From JALZKA01 sp963786495 (lineage in GTDB: Bacteria; Actinomycetota; Thermoleophilia; Solirubrobacterales; 70-9), in the NCBI GenBank assembly GCA_963786495.1, contig CAWAZL010000002.1, positions 62,001-126,000 on the forward strand: a stretch of 64,000 nucleotides of DNA. Direction: 5' to 3'. The notes below the pieces were generated by a model, which saw only the letters and a list, made by a program, of their open reading frames with translations, was not told where the DNA came from and searched no databases. This document shows positions 32,983 to 41,004 of this stretch, one piece after another (position 1 is the stretch's first letter; each line of letters starts with the position of its first letter). Made by a program: the position numbers and the translations under genes.

Positions 32983-33865
32983 AGCCTCTTCGGATTCGTC
33001 CAGTTCGAGCTCGCGGGCTCGCTGGGCATCGCCGACGGCCGCTATCCGGTTCGCGAAGCCCGAGGCGGGCACTGACGCGGCCGTGCGACGCCTCTGGTGC
33101 TCGTCGCCGAGACCTACGGCGCGCCCTATCCCGCCCGCAGGCGAGATGCGCAAGGCGAAGCCACAGGCCGCCGACGGCGGGGCAGCGCACGTCCCGGTCA
33201 CCAGGCTCATGGTCATCGAGTCCGCCGAGATCGAGGGCGACCCCGAGGCCTGGCTCGAGCGGATGCGCAAGGACCAGGACGAGCGCGACGCGCTGATCGA
33301 CCGCGGCGCGCATGCATTGCAGGCGCGCGCGTGGCCGCCCGGCGCATCACCGCCACCGACCCCGCCATCGCCGACCCGTCTCGGCAGCGAGTCCGCGCTG
33401 GCGATCCGCATCGGATTCGGGCAAGGCGACGAGTTGGTCGAGCGCCAGTGGGAGCAGGCGATCGAAGTGCCGCACGATCAGCGGCGCGCATCACGAAGCG
33501 AGGCTCTGCGCCCTCAGGAGCGCATGGCCGCTCTGCTCGGGCCTTCGCGACACCCCGCTCGCGTGCGAAGAGCTCATCCTGCGCGCCCGGGCTGACGTGC
33601 TCGGCGATCCGCGGGCGCGAGGCCGCGCTTCAGCTGCGCGTAGGCCTCGAGGCGCTTCTGGCCGAGCGCTCCAGGCTCACGGGCCACGGACAGGAAGAGG
33701 ACCTCGCGGCGCTGCGACGAGCGGCGAAAGGTCACGGGCGAAGCCGCCAACGAGGCGCTCCTCGGCCCGCTCTCGGCCGAGCGGGCCGCCGAGGTCGAAG
33801 AGACGCTCGCGATCTGCGAGCGCGTGCTGAGGCGCCGCGCGGCGCACGGGTGGGAAGCGACCTAG
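32983..33865 (+). pseudogene. Conserved protein of unknown function, multiply frameshifted
   Basis: Fragments in all three plus frames line up as one protein of about 290 residues. Near 32985 is LFGFVQFELAGSLGIADGRY. This is followed by LVAETYGAP, then VPVTRLMVIESAEIEGD, then ARRITATDPAIADPS, ALAIRIGFGQGDELVERQWE, ALRPQERMAALLG and AALQLRVGLEALLAE. It ends in ERAAEVEETLAICERVLRRRAA before a TAG at 33863-33865. At least six frame changes are needed. No start codon is certain; the reading begins just after the hydrolase stop. I recognise a recurrent hypothetical family of this bacterial group but no biochemical role. It is convergent with the sirtuin gene, overlapping by 4 bases. Confidence 0.6.
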
Positions 33866-34650
33866 ATCGCGGCCAGGACGGCCGTCAGGTCGTCCACCAC
33901 GTCGCCGTCGAGCCTCGCGGACAGCGTCGCGGTCGTACGGCGTTGGGCCCTTCGTGACGATCGCAAGGCGGGCGCCGCGGTTAAGGGCGACGCTCGGAAG
34001 CCCTGCGACGGGATAGACCTCCAGGGAGGATCCGACGCAGAGGATCAGCTCGGCGTCCTCGCAGAGCGCGGTGGCCTCGGCCATCGCCTGCTCGGGCAGG
34101 AACTCGCCGAAGAGGACGACGTCGGGCTTCACCTTGCCGCCGCACCCGCGCGCAGATCGCGACCTCATCATCCGAGAAGAGCGCCTCGACCTCGTCGATG
34201 CCCACGCTTTCGCAGCACGAGGTGCAGCTGGAGGTCTCGATGGATCCCGTGGACCTCGATCACACGCTTAGACCCGGCGGCGCGATGGAGACGATCGATG
34301 TTCTGGGTGATGACCGCGCTGATCAGGCCGCGCTGCTCGAGCTCGGCGAGGGCGCGGTGGGCGGCGTTCGGCTCCTTCGAGCCCAGCTCGTGGAAGCGCG
34401 GGCGGTAGTAGCGCCAGAAGCGCGCCGTGTCGCGGTGAAATGCGTCGATATGCGCGACTTCCATGGGATCGACGTTCTCCCACATTCCCGTGCCGGGCGT
34501 GCGGAAGTCGGGGATTCCAGACGGGACCGAGACGCCGGCGCCGGTGAGCACGACAGTGGACGAAGACTCGCGGAGCATGCCCGCAAGCCGTTCTGCCTGC
34601 TCGCAAGGCGTGATCTCAGCCGTGTCTGGCGAGCTCACTCGCCCTTCCAT
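33862..34650 (-). CDS. NAD-dependent protein deacylase, Sir2 family (frameshifted)
   Basis: Sirtuins remove acyl groups from lysines using NAD. The first part has VVLTGAGVSVPSGIPDFRTP, the NAD-binding TQNIDRLH and the catalytic His in IEVHG. The second part, KVKPDVVLFGEFLPEQAM and LILCVGSSLEVYPVAGLP, lies in another frame, and the last residues (RLDGDVVDDLTAVLAAI) in a third, so indels near 34160 and 33930 are needed. The zinc-binding Cys residues fall in the broken region around 34150-34200. Length is about 260 residues. It may start at the ATG at 34650 or at a GTG at 34638, which would overlap the upstream stop by 4 bases. It is next to a beta-oxidation gene, so acyl-CoA enzymes are possible targets. 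Confidence 0.88.
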
Positions 34651-36633
34651 TGCGCCTTTCGCTTGCCGAGGAAGGCCGCGATGCCCTCTTTGCCGTCAGC
34701 CGTCTGGAAAACGTCGGCGAAGCCCTGCTTCTCGGCCTCGATGCCCTCGTCCAGGTCGCCCTTGTGTGAGACCTTCTTGATCTCCTCGACGGCGAGCGGG
34801 GCCTGCCCGGCGAGCTTGCGGGCCCACGCGAGCGCGGTGTCGAACAGCTCGTGGTCCGGCACGACGCGGTTGACGAGCCCGTGCTCGAGCGCGTCGTGAG
34901 CGGTGATCGCGTCGCCGATCAGGTTCATCTCGAGCGCCTTGTGCGGCCCGACCAGTCGCGGCAGGCGCTGCGTGCCGCCGAAGCCCGGGATGATCCCCAG
35001 CTTGATCTCGGGCTGGCCGAAGATCGCCGACTCGGCCGCGATGCGGAAGTCGCAGGCCATCGAGACCTCGCAGCCGCCGCCGAAGGCCAGCGAGTTGACC
35101 GCGGCGATCGTCGAAACGCGGTTCTGTCCGAGGTCGCGAAGGAGCGCGTGGCCCGAGTGGATCAGCTCTTCGCCGCCCGCCTCGTCCATCTGCGTGAAGG
35201 CCTTGATGTCGGCGCCGGCCGAGAACACGAGCGGGTTCGCCGATGCGATCACCATCGCGCCGATCTCGCCCGACGACTTGACCTTCTCCCAGACGGTCCC
35301 CAGGTCCTTGACGACATCCGGGGAGACGGCGTTCATCATCCCGTTCGCGAGCCATGCGATCGCGACGTCGCCGCGCGTCTCGAGCTTGACCGTGTCGGTC
35401 TGGTCGCCCTCGTCGGCCTGCGGGTAGGCGTAGAAGCCCTGGCCGGCCTTCTGGCCGAGCCTGCCCTGCGCGACGAGGCGCCGGAGCGTCACGGGCGGCG
35501 CGAAGCGCTCTCCGTGCTTCTCCTCGGCTGCCTCGAGCTTTTCGAGGACCACGTCGAGCCCGGTCAGGTCGGCCTTGGTGAACGGCGGGAAGATGCCGCG
35601 GCGCGGGTCCATGCCGGCGCCGGCCATCATCCCCAGGTCGATCTCGCGGACGGTCGAGACGCCCTTCTTCCAGGACGAGGCAGGCCTCGACGATCGCCTT
35701 CAGCGACATGAGCTCGGCGAGCTCCTCGCCGTTCGGCTCGGCGTCGCCCTCGATCTGGGGCTCGCCGTTCTCGTAGAAGCCGGAGCCGCCGGACTTGGCG
35801 CCCAGCTTGCCCTCTTCGACGAGCTTCTTCATGCCCTGGTGGACATAGAAGGAGTCGCCGTAGGACTCGTTCAGATGCTCAGCGACGTGAAAGACGGTGT
35901 CGAGGCCCAGGAGGTCGACCAGGAAGAACGGGCCCATCGGCGCGACGTTCTGAGCGCCGACCGCCTCGTCGATCTTCTTGATTGAGAGCCCCTGCTCCTC
36001 CTGCGCGCGCCAGATCTCGCCGACGGCGGAGTTGAGGATGCGGTTGACGACGAAGCCGGGAACCTCCTCGCAGACGATCGGCTGCTTGCGGATCGTCTGG
36101 GCGAAGTTGACGGCGGCCTCGATCGTCTCCTCGTCGGTCACGCCCGCGACGATCTCGACCAGCGGCATGACGGAGGCCGGATAGAAGAAGTGGAAGCCCA
36201 CGACCTTGTGAGGGCGGAGCGTCGCGTCGGCCATCTCGGCGATCGAGAGCGAAGACGTGTTGGAAGCCAGGATCGCGTGGCCCGGCGTCACGGCGTCGAG
36301 CTCGGCGAAGACCGTCTGCTTGATCTCCATCTTCTCGGGCGCCGCTTCGATCACGAAGTCGACGTCGCCGAAGTCGGAGTAGTCGGTGGTGCCGGTGATT
36401 CGGCCCATCACGACCTCGAGCTGCTCGTCGGCTTGCTCCTGCGTCAGCTTCTCCTTCTTGACGAGGCGATCAAGCTGGCCCTTGGTCACTTCCCGCGCCT
36501 TGTCGAGCCCGTGGTCCACGAACTTCTGCTCGATGTCCTTGAGGACGACGGGGATCTCGGCGGCTGCGATCGCCTGCGCGATCTCGCCACCCATGGTTCC
36601 GGCGCCGACGACGGCGGCCTTGAAAACGAACAT
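34635..36633 (-). CDS. 3-hydroxyacyl-CoA dehydrogenase/enoyl-CoA hydratase, FadN-type order (frameshifted)
   Basis: This bifunctional fatty-acid beta-oxidation enzyme has its NAD-binding dehydrogenase domain first (KAAVVGAGTMGGEIAQAI). ASNTSSLSIAEMADA and HFFYPASVMPLVEIV with the catalytic His come next, then two dehydrogenase C-terminal domains (FVVNRILNSAVGE, ending GFYAYPQADEGD). The enoyl-CoA hydratase domain is last (FSAGADIKAFTQMD oxyanion segment, then SLAFGGGCEVSMACDFRIA). E. coli FadB has the opposite order; Bacillus FadN has this one. One indel near 35675 separates the halves. The total is about 665 residues. The end overlaps the sirtuin start, so both are probably in one operon with the SRPBCC gene upstream. 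Confidence 0.9.
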
Positions 36634-36680
36634 CTAGAGGTTGCTCCGTTCGAAAGTTGGGAAAGGGACGCGAGAGGCTA

Positions 36681-37136
36681 TTAGCCCGGGGCCGCCGGGC
36701 GGCCGGCAACCTCGGACGCAAAGGCGTCCAGCGAGCGGCGAAGCGTTCCGCGGATCTGCGCCTTCAAGAACAGAAGCGCGCCCAGGCGGGCGAAAGCGCT
36801 CTTGTCGAGCAGGCGATAGTCCATCGAGGCGACGATCTTGGTGCCCTCTCCCTCGATCGAAAAGGTCACGGTCATCTCGCCCTCCATCGACGGGTCGGTG
36901 AACTTGATGCGGTGCTTGCGGCGGTGCTCGTGCTCCAGGACCTTCTCGACCACCTCGCCTCTGCCGGCCGGAACGGACTTCCAGCGAAGCGTCCCGCCCG
37001 CCTCTGGGTACCCGTCGATCTCGATCACGCTTCCGAACGAGTCGACCCAGTCGGACCAGGCCCGCGGTTCGAAGTAGAAGTCCCACGCATCGGCGAGCGA
37101 GGCTGAAACGACCACCTCCTGCTCGACAATGCTCAC
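36681..37136 (-). CDS. SRPBCC (polyketide cyclase/CoxG-like) protein
   Basis: The 151-residue START/Bet v1-like protein begins MSIVEQEVVVSASLADAWDF, the standard first strand and helix of the superfamily. WSDWVDSFGSVIEIDGYP, a middle strand set GEMTVTFSIEGEGTKIVASM and a long C-terminal helix (RGTLRRSLDAFASEV) follow. The fold has a hydrophobic cavity for lipid or other small ligands; no catalytic residue can be assigned. It lies 48 bases upstream of the FadN-type gene and downstream of a PadR-type regulator on the same strand. Confidence 0.82.
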   Translation of the reverse strand: MSIVEQEVVVSASLADAWDFYFEPRAWSDWVDSFGSVIEIDGYPEAGGTLRWKSVPAGRGEVVEKVLEHEHRRKHRIKFTDPSMEGEMTVTFSIEGEGTKIVASMDYRLLDKSAFARLGALLFLKAQIRGTLRRSLDAFASEVAGRPAAPG

Positions 37137-37161
37137 TCCGCCTGCCTACTTGCCATAGAGC

Positions 37162-37542
37162 TCAGCCTTGATCAGCGTCATCGAGCTGGATCGCCGAGTC
37201 AAGGACGGGCTCCAGCTCCTCGCGGAGCCGCGCGAGCTCGTCGACGCCGGCGTCGGTGATCGAGTAGAAGCGCCGCGTGCGCCGGTCGGGGTGCTCCCAG
37301 GCGCCCTCGATCAGGCCGCGAGCCTCCATGTCGCGCAGCAAGGGATAGATCGTGTTGGGGTTGACCGACAGGACGCCCCCTGTGAGCTCCTCAATGCCCT
37401 TCATGATCCGGTTGCCGTAAACGGGCTCGTCGCGCATGAGATGGAGCACGAGGGCCGGGACGAGGTCGCGGCGCCGGACCTCCTGGCCGAGCAGATCATC
37501 GAGCGCTCCGGAATCCTGGTCGGCGCTCGGTGCGGCGCCCAC
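37162..37542 (-). CDS. PadR-family transcriptional regulator
   Basis: The roughly 126-residue winged-helix protein shows the PadR pattern RDLVPALVLHLMRDEPVYGN, then IMKGIEELTGGVLSVNPNTI, YPLLRDMEARGLIEGAWE and RTRRFYSITDAGVDELARL, and a short C-terminal dimer helix. A GTG at 37542 is proposed as start. The open frame continues upstream to 37851, but that extension overlaps the divergent small gene and is Arg/Ser-rich, unlike PadR proteins. It is probably a local repressor of the SRPBCC/beta-oxidation genes that follow on the same strand. Confidence 0.82.
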   Translation of the reverse strand: MGAAPSADQDSGALDDLLGQEVRRRDLVPALVLHLMRDEPVYGNRIMKGIEELTGGVLSVNPNTIYPLLRDMEARGLIEGAWEHPDRRTRRFYSITDAGVDELARLREELEPVLDSAIQLDDADQG

Positions 37543-37671
37543 GCGCGACCGCCTCGGAGACCGGTCGGGAGAGCTTCTCGGCCACGCGCTGACTATAGGC
37601 GTGACGCACGTCACATCGCGGCGCCTGGAGAAGGTGGAAGGTGATCTCAACGTCCAACGAGGAGAGACACA

Positions 37672-37926
37672 ATGGCCAGCACCGACATCACCCAGCGCAC
37701 TATGTACGAGCGGATCGACCTGACGGGCCCGCCGACGGCAGGCGCAGCGGTCAAGAAGGCGTGGCGCATCGTCGCGCTGAACGCGACGCTCTCGGTGATC
37801 GCGGCGGTGCTGCTCTACGCCCTCGTCGACGGCATCGACGGCTGGGCGCACCTCGTCGTCATCGGCGGCATCGTCCTGACCGTGATCGGGACGATGCTCG
37901 CCGTGGATCCGAACCGCAAGGGGTAG
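37672..37926 (+). CDS. Small two-helix membrane protein
   Basis: An 84-residue product follows a good ribosome site (GGAGAG, 8 bases before ATG). After a polar N-terminus (MASTDITQRTMYERIDLTG) there are two hydrophobic segments, about residues 35-52 and 59-77, separated by DGIDGWAH. The short tail is basic (DPNRKG). It looks like a real small integral membrane protein. It is divergent from the PadR gene, 130 bases apart, and so may be one of its targets. Confidence 0.65.
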   Translation: MASTDITQRTMYERIDLTGPPTAGAAVKKAWRIVALNATLSVIAAVLLYALVDGIDGWAHLVVIGGIVLTVIGTMLAVDPNRKG

Positions 37927-37965
37927 TCGCTCGACCTCTGAGCCGCGGCGACTAGCGGCGACTGT

Positions 37966-38024
37966 GGGGTCAGACCCCTCGTTCGGCAGGACTTTGCGTC
38001 CTGCCGGCTCAGGAGCCTGACCCC
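37966..38024. repeat. Compound inverted repeat between convergent genes
   Basis: The outer arms are GGGGTCAG (37966-37973) and CTGACCCC (38017-38024). Inside is a second perfect stem, CGGCAGGAC / GTCCTGCCG (37984-38006) with loop TTTGC. A third small palindrome, GGGGTCAGACCCC, uses the left outer arm. It lies 8 bases from the stop of the acyl-CoA dehydrogenase and 40 from the small membrane gene, where a bidirectional terminator would be expected. The outer motif is also found at 13132-13150. Confidence 0.75.
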
Positions 38025-38032
38025 GCGCTCGG

Positions 38033-39256
38033 TTAGACGGCGGCGGCGGCGGTTTCGGACTCCTTCGCCGCGGCGTCTGACTGGCGGGCGACGGCCTCGG
38101 GGATCGGCTCGTTCACATTGCGTCCCATCAGGACCTCCTTCGCGATCACGAGGCGCTGGATCTGCGACGTGCCTTCGTACAGCTGCATGATCTTCGCGTC
38201 GCGCATGAGCTTCTCGACCGGGTACTCCTTGATGAACCCGTAGCCGCCGTAGACCTGCACGGCGTCGATCGCGATCTCCATCGCCGAGTCGGCGGCGAAG
38301 CGCTTCGCGTGCGAGCAGGCGAGCGTGTTGCGGATGCCCTGGTCGAGCAGCGCGGCGGACTGCCACGTCAAGAGGCGCCCGGCCTCGACCTTGGTCGCCA
38401 TGTCGGCGATCATGAACGAGACGGCCTGGTGCATCGCGATCGGCACGCCGAACTGGACGCGCTCCTTGGAGTACTCGCAGGCGAACTCGAACGCAGCGCG
38501 GCCGATGCCGACCGCCATCGCGGCGACGCCGGGGCGGGTGCGGTCGAGGGTCATCATCGCGAGCTTGAAGCCCTTGTTCTCCTCGCCGAGGAGGTTGTCC
38601 GCGGGAATCTCGGTCTCGTTGAAGACGACCGTCGCGGTGTTCGACGCGCGCTGGCCCATCTTGTCTTCCTTCTTGTCGATCGTGACGGTGTCGTCACGGG
38701 GAACGACGAAGGCGGAGATGCCGCGGTGGCCGGCTTCCTTGTCGGTCTTGGCGTAGACCGTGTACCAGTCGGCGTACGTCCCGTTTGTGATGAAGCACTT
38801 CGAGCCGTTCAGGACCCACTTGTCGCCGACCTTCTTGGCGGTGGTCTTCATGCCCGAGACGTCGGAGCCGGCGTCCGGCTCGGTCAGGCAGAACGAGGCG
38901 AGCTTGGGCTCCTCGGTGAGCATCCCGAGGTACTCCTTCTTGATCTCCTCGGAGCCGCCGAGCGCGACCGGCGTCATCGCCAGGCCGTTGGCGGCAAGCG
39001 ACGTGCCGATGCCGGAGCAGCCCCAGCCGAGCTCCTCTTCGATCAGGCAACCGGAGAGGAAATCCAGGCCCGGTCCGCCGTACTCCTCGGGCACGTGGGT
39101 GTTCATCAAGCCGACCTCCCAGGCCTTCTCGACGATCTCCTGCGGCCAGGTGCCTTCCTTGTCGTACTCCCAGGCGACCTTTCGGATCTCCTTCTCGGCG
39201 AAGTTGTGCGCCAGTTCGCGGAGGTCCTTCTGCTCGTCGGTAAGGGTGAAATCCAC
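38033..39256 (-). CDS. Acyl-CoA dehydrogenase
   Basis: The 407-residue FAD enzyme performs the first step of fatty-acid beta-oxidation. It starts MDFTLTDEQKDLRELAHNFA. LASFCLTEPDAGSDVSGMKT (signature 1), HRGISAFVVPRDD, and in the C-terminal domain VQVYGGYGFIKEYPVEKLMRDAKIMQLYEGTSQ are typical, the last holding the catalytic Glu of medium-chain enzymes (in the YEGTSQ region). The C-terminus is slightly extended with alanines and glutamates. A TetR-type operator lies 19 bases upstream of the start codon. It is probably part of the same fatty-acid regulon as the FadN-type enzyme. Confidence 0.95.
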   Translation of the reverse strand: MDFTLTDEQKDLRELAHNFAEKEIRKVAWEYDKEGTWPQEIVEKAWEVGLMNTHVPEEYGGPGLDFLSGCLIEEELGWGCSGIGTSLAANGLAMTPVALGGSEEIKKEYLGMLTEEPKLASFCLTEPDAGSDVSGMKTTAKKVGDKWVLNGSKCFITNGTYADWYTVYAKTDKEAGHRGISAFVVPRDDTVTIDKKEDKMGQRASNTATVVFNETEIPADNLLGEENKGFKLAMMTLDRTRPGVAAMAVGIGRAAFEFACEYSKERVQFGVPIAMHQAVSFMIADMATKVEAGRLLTWQSAALLDQGIRNTLACSHAKRFAADSAMEIAIDAVQVYGGYGFIKEYPVEKLMRDAKIMQLYEGTSQIQRLVIAKEVLMGRNVNEPIPEAVARQSDAAAKESETAAAAV

Positions 39257-39274
39257 CGTAGTTCCTTCCTTGAT

Positions 39275-39288
39275 TGACTGGTCAGTCA
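39275..39288. promoter_or_regulatory. Predicted TetR-type operator of the acyl-CoA dehydrogenase gene
   Basis: TGACTG-GT-CAGTCA is a perfect 6-base dyad within ATTGACTGGTCAGTCAGT, 19 bases before the acyl-CoA dehydrogenase ATG. The general form resembles operators of TetR-family fatty-acid degradation repressors (FadR of Bacillus, PsrA-like proteins). A TetR gene exists at 61097 but its link to this site is unproven. Confidence 0.6.
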
Positions 39289-39322
39289 GTAGCTAAGACC
39301 TGGCAAGGATAGCCTCTTCATC

Positions 39323-39790
39323 GTGCTTCCGCTCGCGCTTTCGAACGGCGAAGTGATCCTCCTGATCGTCCTTGTCGCGATTCCGATCGGGGCCCTCAGC
39401 TTCATCGGCTCAGGCGAGGCGTTCAAGCAAATCGGACGCGGGCCGCTCTCGATCGAGCAGGACTTCCCGCAGGGGTCTGCGGGCGGGCCATCCGCGCCGA
39501 TCTCGGCCGAGGTCCGGGAGGCCGAGATCCGCCAGTTCCTCGAGGCGAAGTCGTACCGCCTCGCGACCAAGGGCTAAAAGCCCCTCGATATCGAGGCCGA
39601 GCTCGAGCGGATCCTGGCCGACGAGCGCTCCAGCGGAGGATCCCTCACGCGCGACACCCAGCTCGTCGCCGAGGTGCGCCAACTGGTCGAGGCGTCGAAC
39701 GCGAGGCGGATCCGCATGGGACGCGAACCGCTCGATGTCGAGGCCGAGGTGCAGCGCCAGCTGGACGAGCTGGAATCACTCGGGCAGTAG
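39323..39790 (+). pseudogene. Membrane-anchored protein interrupted by an in-frame stop
   Basis: From 39323 the frame codes for an N-terminal membrane helix (VILLIVLVAIPIGALSFIG), a short linker and a helix ending EAKSYRLATKG. A TAA follows at 39575-39577. The same frame then continues without shift as KPLDIEAELERILADERSS, VEASNARRIRMGREPLDVEA and QRQLDELESLG to a TAG at 39788-39790. The two parts share a repeated pattern (RxxxKG-x-KPLDIEAELERIL against RIRMGREPLDVEAEVQRQL), which strongly suggests one protein of 155 residues. The TAA stands where the other repeat has Arg. The function is unknown. Confidence 0.6.
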
Positions 39791-39856
39791 ACGCCTGCGT
39801 AACCCAGGCGTTCAGACCTGCTCCGAGCTGCTCTCACGGCTGAGGTGCTGGTCCCG

Positions 39857-40207
39857 ATGACTGGCGAGAACCTAGATCTGGACGAACTGGTCCTCCGCCC
39901 CGGCACATATTTCAACCCCAACACCGAGGTCGTCGTGATCGTCGACGACTCCCACTCGATCGACCAGGAAGTTTTCAACCTGGAGGACCTCGCCGCCGAC
40001 TGGGTCCACGTCTCAGACGACGTGCCGGTGGACGAACACGCCCTGGAGCAGTCCATCGAGACTTTTCAGACGAGCTACCACCCCATCTCGCGCGACGCGG
40101 TCGAGGCGACGAGCGCCGACCACGGTGACGACGAGATCCACCCGAACGAGGAAGTCGACGATCTCGAGCCCGACCCCGAGTTTGAAGAAGAAGTAGACGA
40201 CATCTAG
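39857..40207 (+). CDS. Small acidic protein of unknown function
   Basis: The 116-residue, strongly acidic product starts MTGENLDLDELVLRPGTYFN. It has a beta-like core (TEVVVIVDDSHSIDQEVFNL), then ADWVHVSDDVPVDEHALEQ and a very acidic tail (DDEIHPNEEVDDLEPDPEFE). An in-frame GTG at 39845 would add four residues; the ATG is preferred. The pattern NPNTEVVVIVDDSHSID appears compact and ordered, so the gene is probably real, but no family was recognised. Confidence 0.6.
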   Translation: MTGENLDLDELVLRPGTYFNPNTEVVVIVDDSHSIDQEVFNLEDLAADWVHVSDDVPVDEHALEQSIETFQTSYHPISRDAVEATSADHGDDEIHPNEEVDDLEPDPEFEEEVDDI

Positions 40208-40225
40208 CGCCGGCCGGGCGCCGGA

Positions 40226-40432
40226 TCAGCGCGCGATGTCGATCAGGCGCGCCGCGGCGAGGAAGAGGCCTCTCCCCTCCTCGGTCTCGGCCGAGTGGGT
40301 CTGCCCACCACCGCCCTCGGTGTACACGCGGGCGAACGGCTTGCGCGTCAGACGCCGGCGCCGAACGTAGGCGGCCGCCTCATCCGCGTAGCCGGACACG
40401 CGGTCGAGGACGAGCCGGTGGGGCTTTTGCAT
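40226..40432 (-). CDS. Small basic protein coupled to a roadblock-like gene
   Basis: The 68-residue protein begins MQKPHRLVLDRVSGYADEAA and contains a basic patch VRRRRLTRKPFARVY, then EGRGLFLAAARLIDIAR. Its ATG overlaps the stop of the upstream gene (TGATG at 40430-40434), so translation of the two is coupled and the proteins may act together. No known domain was recognised. Confidence 0.55.
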   Translation of the reverse strand: MQKPHRLVLDRVSGYADEAAAYVRRRRLTRKPFARVYTEGGGGQTHSAETEEGRGLFLAAARLIDIAR

Positions 40433-40850
40433 CAGGCAGCCTCCGCGGTCGCCGGTGCCGGCACGGACTGCTCGCGGGCGAGCCTGAGCGCGGCCCGCAT
40501 GTCAGCGAACATGAGCGAAGCCAGGGTGAAGCGGGCCGTCACCGCGACCATCGCGAGGTCGCCCGAGCGGACGACGAAGACCTCGCCCTCCTCGGTGGCG
40601 ACGTGCGCGTGGGTCGCCTGGCGTTCCGGCGGCCGCGTCCGCGGCCTCCAAGAGAGCGGCACCCGCATCGGCCCAGCGGGAGGCGGTGCCAGACGCCGCC
40701 AGGACCCCGTCGGCGCCGAAGATCGCGCAGCCGCGGACGTCCGGCGAGGCGGCTTCGAAACCGCACCACTGCGTCCGCCGGAGCCTCGGGCGAGGCCCCT
40801 CGAATTCGCTCAGCCGCTGAAGGGTCCGCCATCCCCTGACAAAATAGCCA
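40432..40850 (-). CDS. Roadblock/LC7-like protein (frameshifted)
   Basis: The N-terminal part LRRTQWCGFEAASPDVRGCA, then IFGADGVLAASGTASRWADA, is in one frame. The rest, THAHVATEEGEVFVVRSGDL, then MVAVTARFTLASLMFADMRA, is in a second; they join near 40625. The pattern of an initial strand with Gly-Ala-Asp-Gly, a helix, then hydrophobic strands and a final helix with LMFADMRAALRLA fits the roadblock/longin-type fold found next to small GTPases (MglB-like) in bacteria. No GTPase gene is adjacent. The start is uncertain because the 5' end also seems shifted; a start near 40850 is a guess. Confidence 0.55.
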
Positions 40851-40852
40851 GC

Positions 40853-40993
40853 GTGAACACATCCAGGATCACGTGGCTCACCACCGTCGGCATCTGCGCG
40901 ATCGCCGCGATCGTGCTCGTCCTGAACGGCTACACGGGCTACTCGATCACCGTCGGCGCCGTCGGGCTCGCCGCCGCAGTCAACCTGCGCTAG
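40853..40993 (+). CDS. 46-residue membrane peptide
   Basis: The GTG at 40853 opens a 46-codon frame: MNTSRITWLTTVGICAIAAI, followed by a second hydrophobic stretch ending in VGLAAAVNLR. It would span the membrane once or twice. It is divergent from the roadblock-like gene and ends 12 bases before the CDF transporter stop. The composition is typical of real membrane peptides, but such short frames carry risk. Confidence 0.45.
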   Translation: MNTSRITWLTTVGICAIAAIVLVLNGYTGYSITVGAVGLAAAVNLR

Positions 40994-41004
40994 GCGGTTC
41001 GTCT

